This document shows positions 62,799 to 64,000 of a stretch of DNA of 64,000 bases, piece by piece. Within the stretch, counting starts at the first letter, position 1; each line of letters begins with the position of its first letter. A program made the position numbers and the translations under genes. The notes beneath the pieces are model-generated. The model made no database searches and was not told where the DNA came from. It saw only the letters and a list, made by a program, of their open reading frames with translations. Source of the DNA: Mycolicibacterium baixiangningiae (GTDB lineage Bacteria; Actinomycetota; Actinomycetes; Mycobacteriales; Mycobacteriaceae); contig NZ_CP066218.1 in the NCBI RefSeq assembly GCF_016313185.1, positions 1,674,001 through 1,738,000 of the forward strand, written 5' to 3'.

Positions 62799-62842
62799 CG
62801 CCGGTCAATACCTCACAGAGAGACAGAGACGCGCAGAGAAGG

Positions 62843-63532
62843 TCAGTCGCGTGCGGCGGCGAGCAGTCCGTCGCCCAGCGGGATGAGCACCGGGGTCAAC
62901 CGTTCGTCTTCGGCGATCAGGCGGGCCGCCTCGCGTACCGCGCCGACCTCCGCGTCGTGGGCGCCGGCGTCACCGGCACGTCCGCCGAGTGCCGCGCGGT
63001 GCACCACGATCGCCCCGCCGGAGCGCAGCAGCCGCACCCCCTCGACCACGAACTGCGGCTGGTCGACCGGGTCGGCGTCGATGAAGACCAGGTCGTAGGA
63101 GTCGTCGGCCAGCCGGGTGAGCACATCCTGGGCGCGCCCGCTGATCAACCGCGTGCGGCCCGGTCCGATACCGGCCTCGGAGAACGCCTGCTTGGCGATC
63201 CGCTGATGTTCCGGTTCGACGTCGATGGTCGTCAGCACGCCGTCCTCGCGCATGCCCGACAGCAGCCACAGGCCGCTCACCCCGGCGCCCGTGCCGACCT
63301 CGACGACGGCCTTCCCCCCGGTCAGGCGCGCGAGCACGGACAGCAGCGCGCCGACCGCCGGCGTGACCGCCCCGGCGCCGATGTCCACGGCACGTTCACG
63401 GGCCGCCGCGACGATCGCATCCTCGGAGATGGACTGCTCGGCGTGTGCGACGATCGCTTCGGCGCGGCTCGGCCGCTGCTGACCTGGGGGTTCGTGTCGC
63501 GGCTGACCTGCTGGGTCGTCGGTGCTGGCCAT
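62843..63532 (-). CDS. SAM-dependent O-methyltransferase (Rv1220c-like)
   Basis: The 229-aa protein is a class I methyltransferase of the caffeoyl-CoA/catechol OMT type, with SAM-binding [15 protein letters not shown], an acidic [10 protein letters not shown] and the metal/Asp motif [11 protein letters not shown]. The start ATG 63532 is favoured by TACAGT 6 nt upstream. The substrate is unknown. It sits between raaS and sigE, as in M. tuberculosis, and is divergent from sigE. Confidence 0.88.
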   Translation of the reverse strand: MASTDDPAGQPRHEPPGQQRPSRAEAIVAHAEQSISEDAIVAAARERAVDIGAGAVTPAVGALLSVLARLTGGKAVVEVGTGAGVSGLWLLSGMREDGVLTTIDVEPEHQRIAKQAFSEAGIGPGRTRLISGRAQDVLTRLADDSYDLVFIDADPVDQPQFVVEGVRLLRSGGAIVVHRAALGGRAGDAGAHDAEVGAVREAARLIAEDERLTPVLIPLGDGLLAAARD

Positions 63533-63709
63533 GCCCGCACTGTATTGCGCGCCCGCGAGCCGCGGGTCCGCGACACGCCCGCGCGGCACCGTGTGATGTA
63601 CGTCCAATTGGGCCTGTTTTCGCAGGTGAACAAATGGGTATTGAGCATTCTCAGGGAACGTTCATATTGCTCATACCGCTACCACACCCCGGTCGGGAAC
63701 GGTGGCGGC

Positions 63710-64000
63710 ATGGAACACGGGAGGCGTCTTCGCTTCGGGAATAGGGATCTCGCCCATCGTGTTGCCCTCGATGACCAGCCGACGAATCCTGTCGGCCATG
63801 ACCTGGAGGATCCGACGACCACCACGACTGCGGCAGCACAGGCTGCCCCCGTTTCGATGGCGCACCTCGAGCAGTTCAGCGATTCGGACTGGATCGAGTC
63901 GACCGACGAGCTCACCGGAACGGCCGTGTTCGACGCCACCGGCGACAAGAAGTCCATGCCGTCCTGGGACGAACTCGTGCGTCAGCACGCCGACCGGGTG
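63710..64000 (+). CDS. sigE: N-terminal part of ECF sigma factor SigE (runs off the window)
   Basis: From ATG 63710 the frame is open to the window end (97 codons). After a variable N-terminus it reads GTAVFDATGDKKSMPSWDEL, then VRQHADRV, which matches the region before sigma-2 in mycobacterial SigE. A shorter form could start at ATG 63857 (MAHLEQFSDSDW), as M. tuberculosis sigE uses several starts. GGGAAC at 63654-63659 and again near 63695 resembles -35 elements of stress sigma factors. SigE controls surface-stress responses. Confidence 0.85.
   Translation, partial: MEHGRRLRFGNRDLAHRVALDDQPTNPVGHDLEDPTTTTTAAAQAAPVSMAHLEQFSDSDWIESTDELTGTAVFDATGDKKSMPSWDELVRQHADRV

Overview
The window is high-GC actinobacterial chromosome. 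Gene content and order place it in Mycobacterium sensu lato, probably a fast-growing Mycolicibacterium-type species. The core genes follow the M. tuberculosis order from pimE (Rv1159) to sigE (Rv1221): pimE end, phhB, mutT2, typA, lpqW, mshB, fbiC, fdxC, dapC, pruC/pruA/pruB, fadD36, dapD/dapE, a LOG protein, fadD6, folP2, gpgS, a DivIVA-domain protein, tag, a DUF3117 protein, glgM/glgC, an Rv1217c-1219c-like ABC/TetR set, an O-methyltransferase and the start of sigE. Mycothiol, coenzyme F420, PIM/LAM, methylglucose lipopolysaccharide and glycogen genes all fit a mycobacterium. nar genes, PE/PPE genes and the pks3/4 region are absent from their M. tuberculosis slots.

Layout. 1-5.3 kb: envelope and housekeeping genes. 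5.4-12.5 kb: three leftward genes for exported proteins in the slot that holds PPE17/PE11 in M. tuberculosis. The first encodes a 1350-aa Ala-rich protein built from a 145-aa (435-bp) unit repeated in perfect phase; the third has two apparent frameshifts. 12.9-18.3 kb: mshB, a 35-aa ORF, fbiC, a YceI protein and ferredoxin. 18.3-30.6 kb: lysine biosynthesis, proline catabolism with its PucR regulator, a DUF222/HNH protein and acyl-CoA metabolism. 31.0-34.0 kb: a persulfide-detoxification module with a CsoR/CstR-type repressor, three palindromic operators, a CstB-like dioxygenase-rhodanese and a frameshifted TauE exporter. 34.0-46.1 kb: dapD/dapE, an ABC-F protein behind a 6-codon leader ORF, a type VII secretion-type protein, a STAND-like ATPase, fadD6, folP2 and gpgS.

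46.15-55.7 kb is an insertion of about 9.5 kb between gpgS and the DivIVA-domain gene. It resembles the phiRv1/phiRv2 class of mycobacterial prophage-like elements. It carries a large serine integrase at one end and a tyrosine integrase at the other, a RecA-fold ATPase gene ending in an array of eight CACGTCACG-type iterons, a capsid protease, a major capsid protein and a scaffold-like protein. I found no intact terminase, portal or tail gene. That content suggests a capsid-encoding phage satellite that would depend on a helper phage. Next to the tyrosine integrase is a two-gene cassette of unknown function (53263-54161), the best candidate here for an undescribed system.

Across the window many genes, including both integrase operons, have a TANNNT -10 element 6-8 nt before the start codon. 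This suggests extensive leaderless transcription, often from short divergent intergenic regions.
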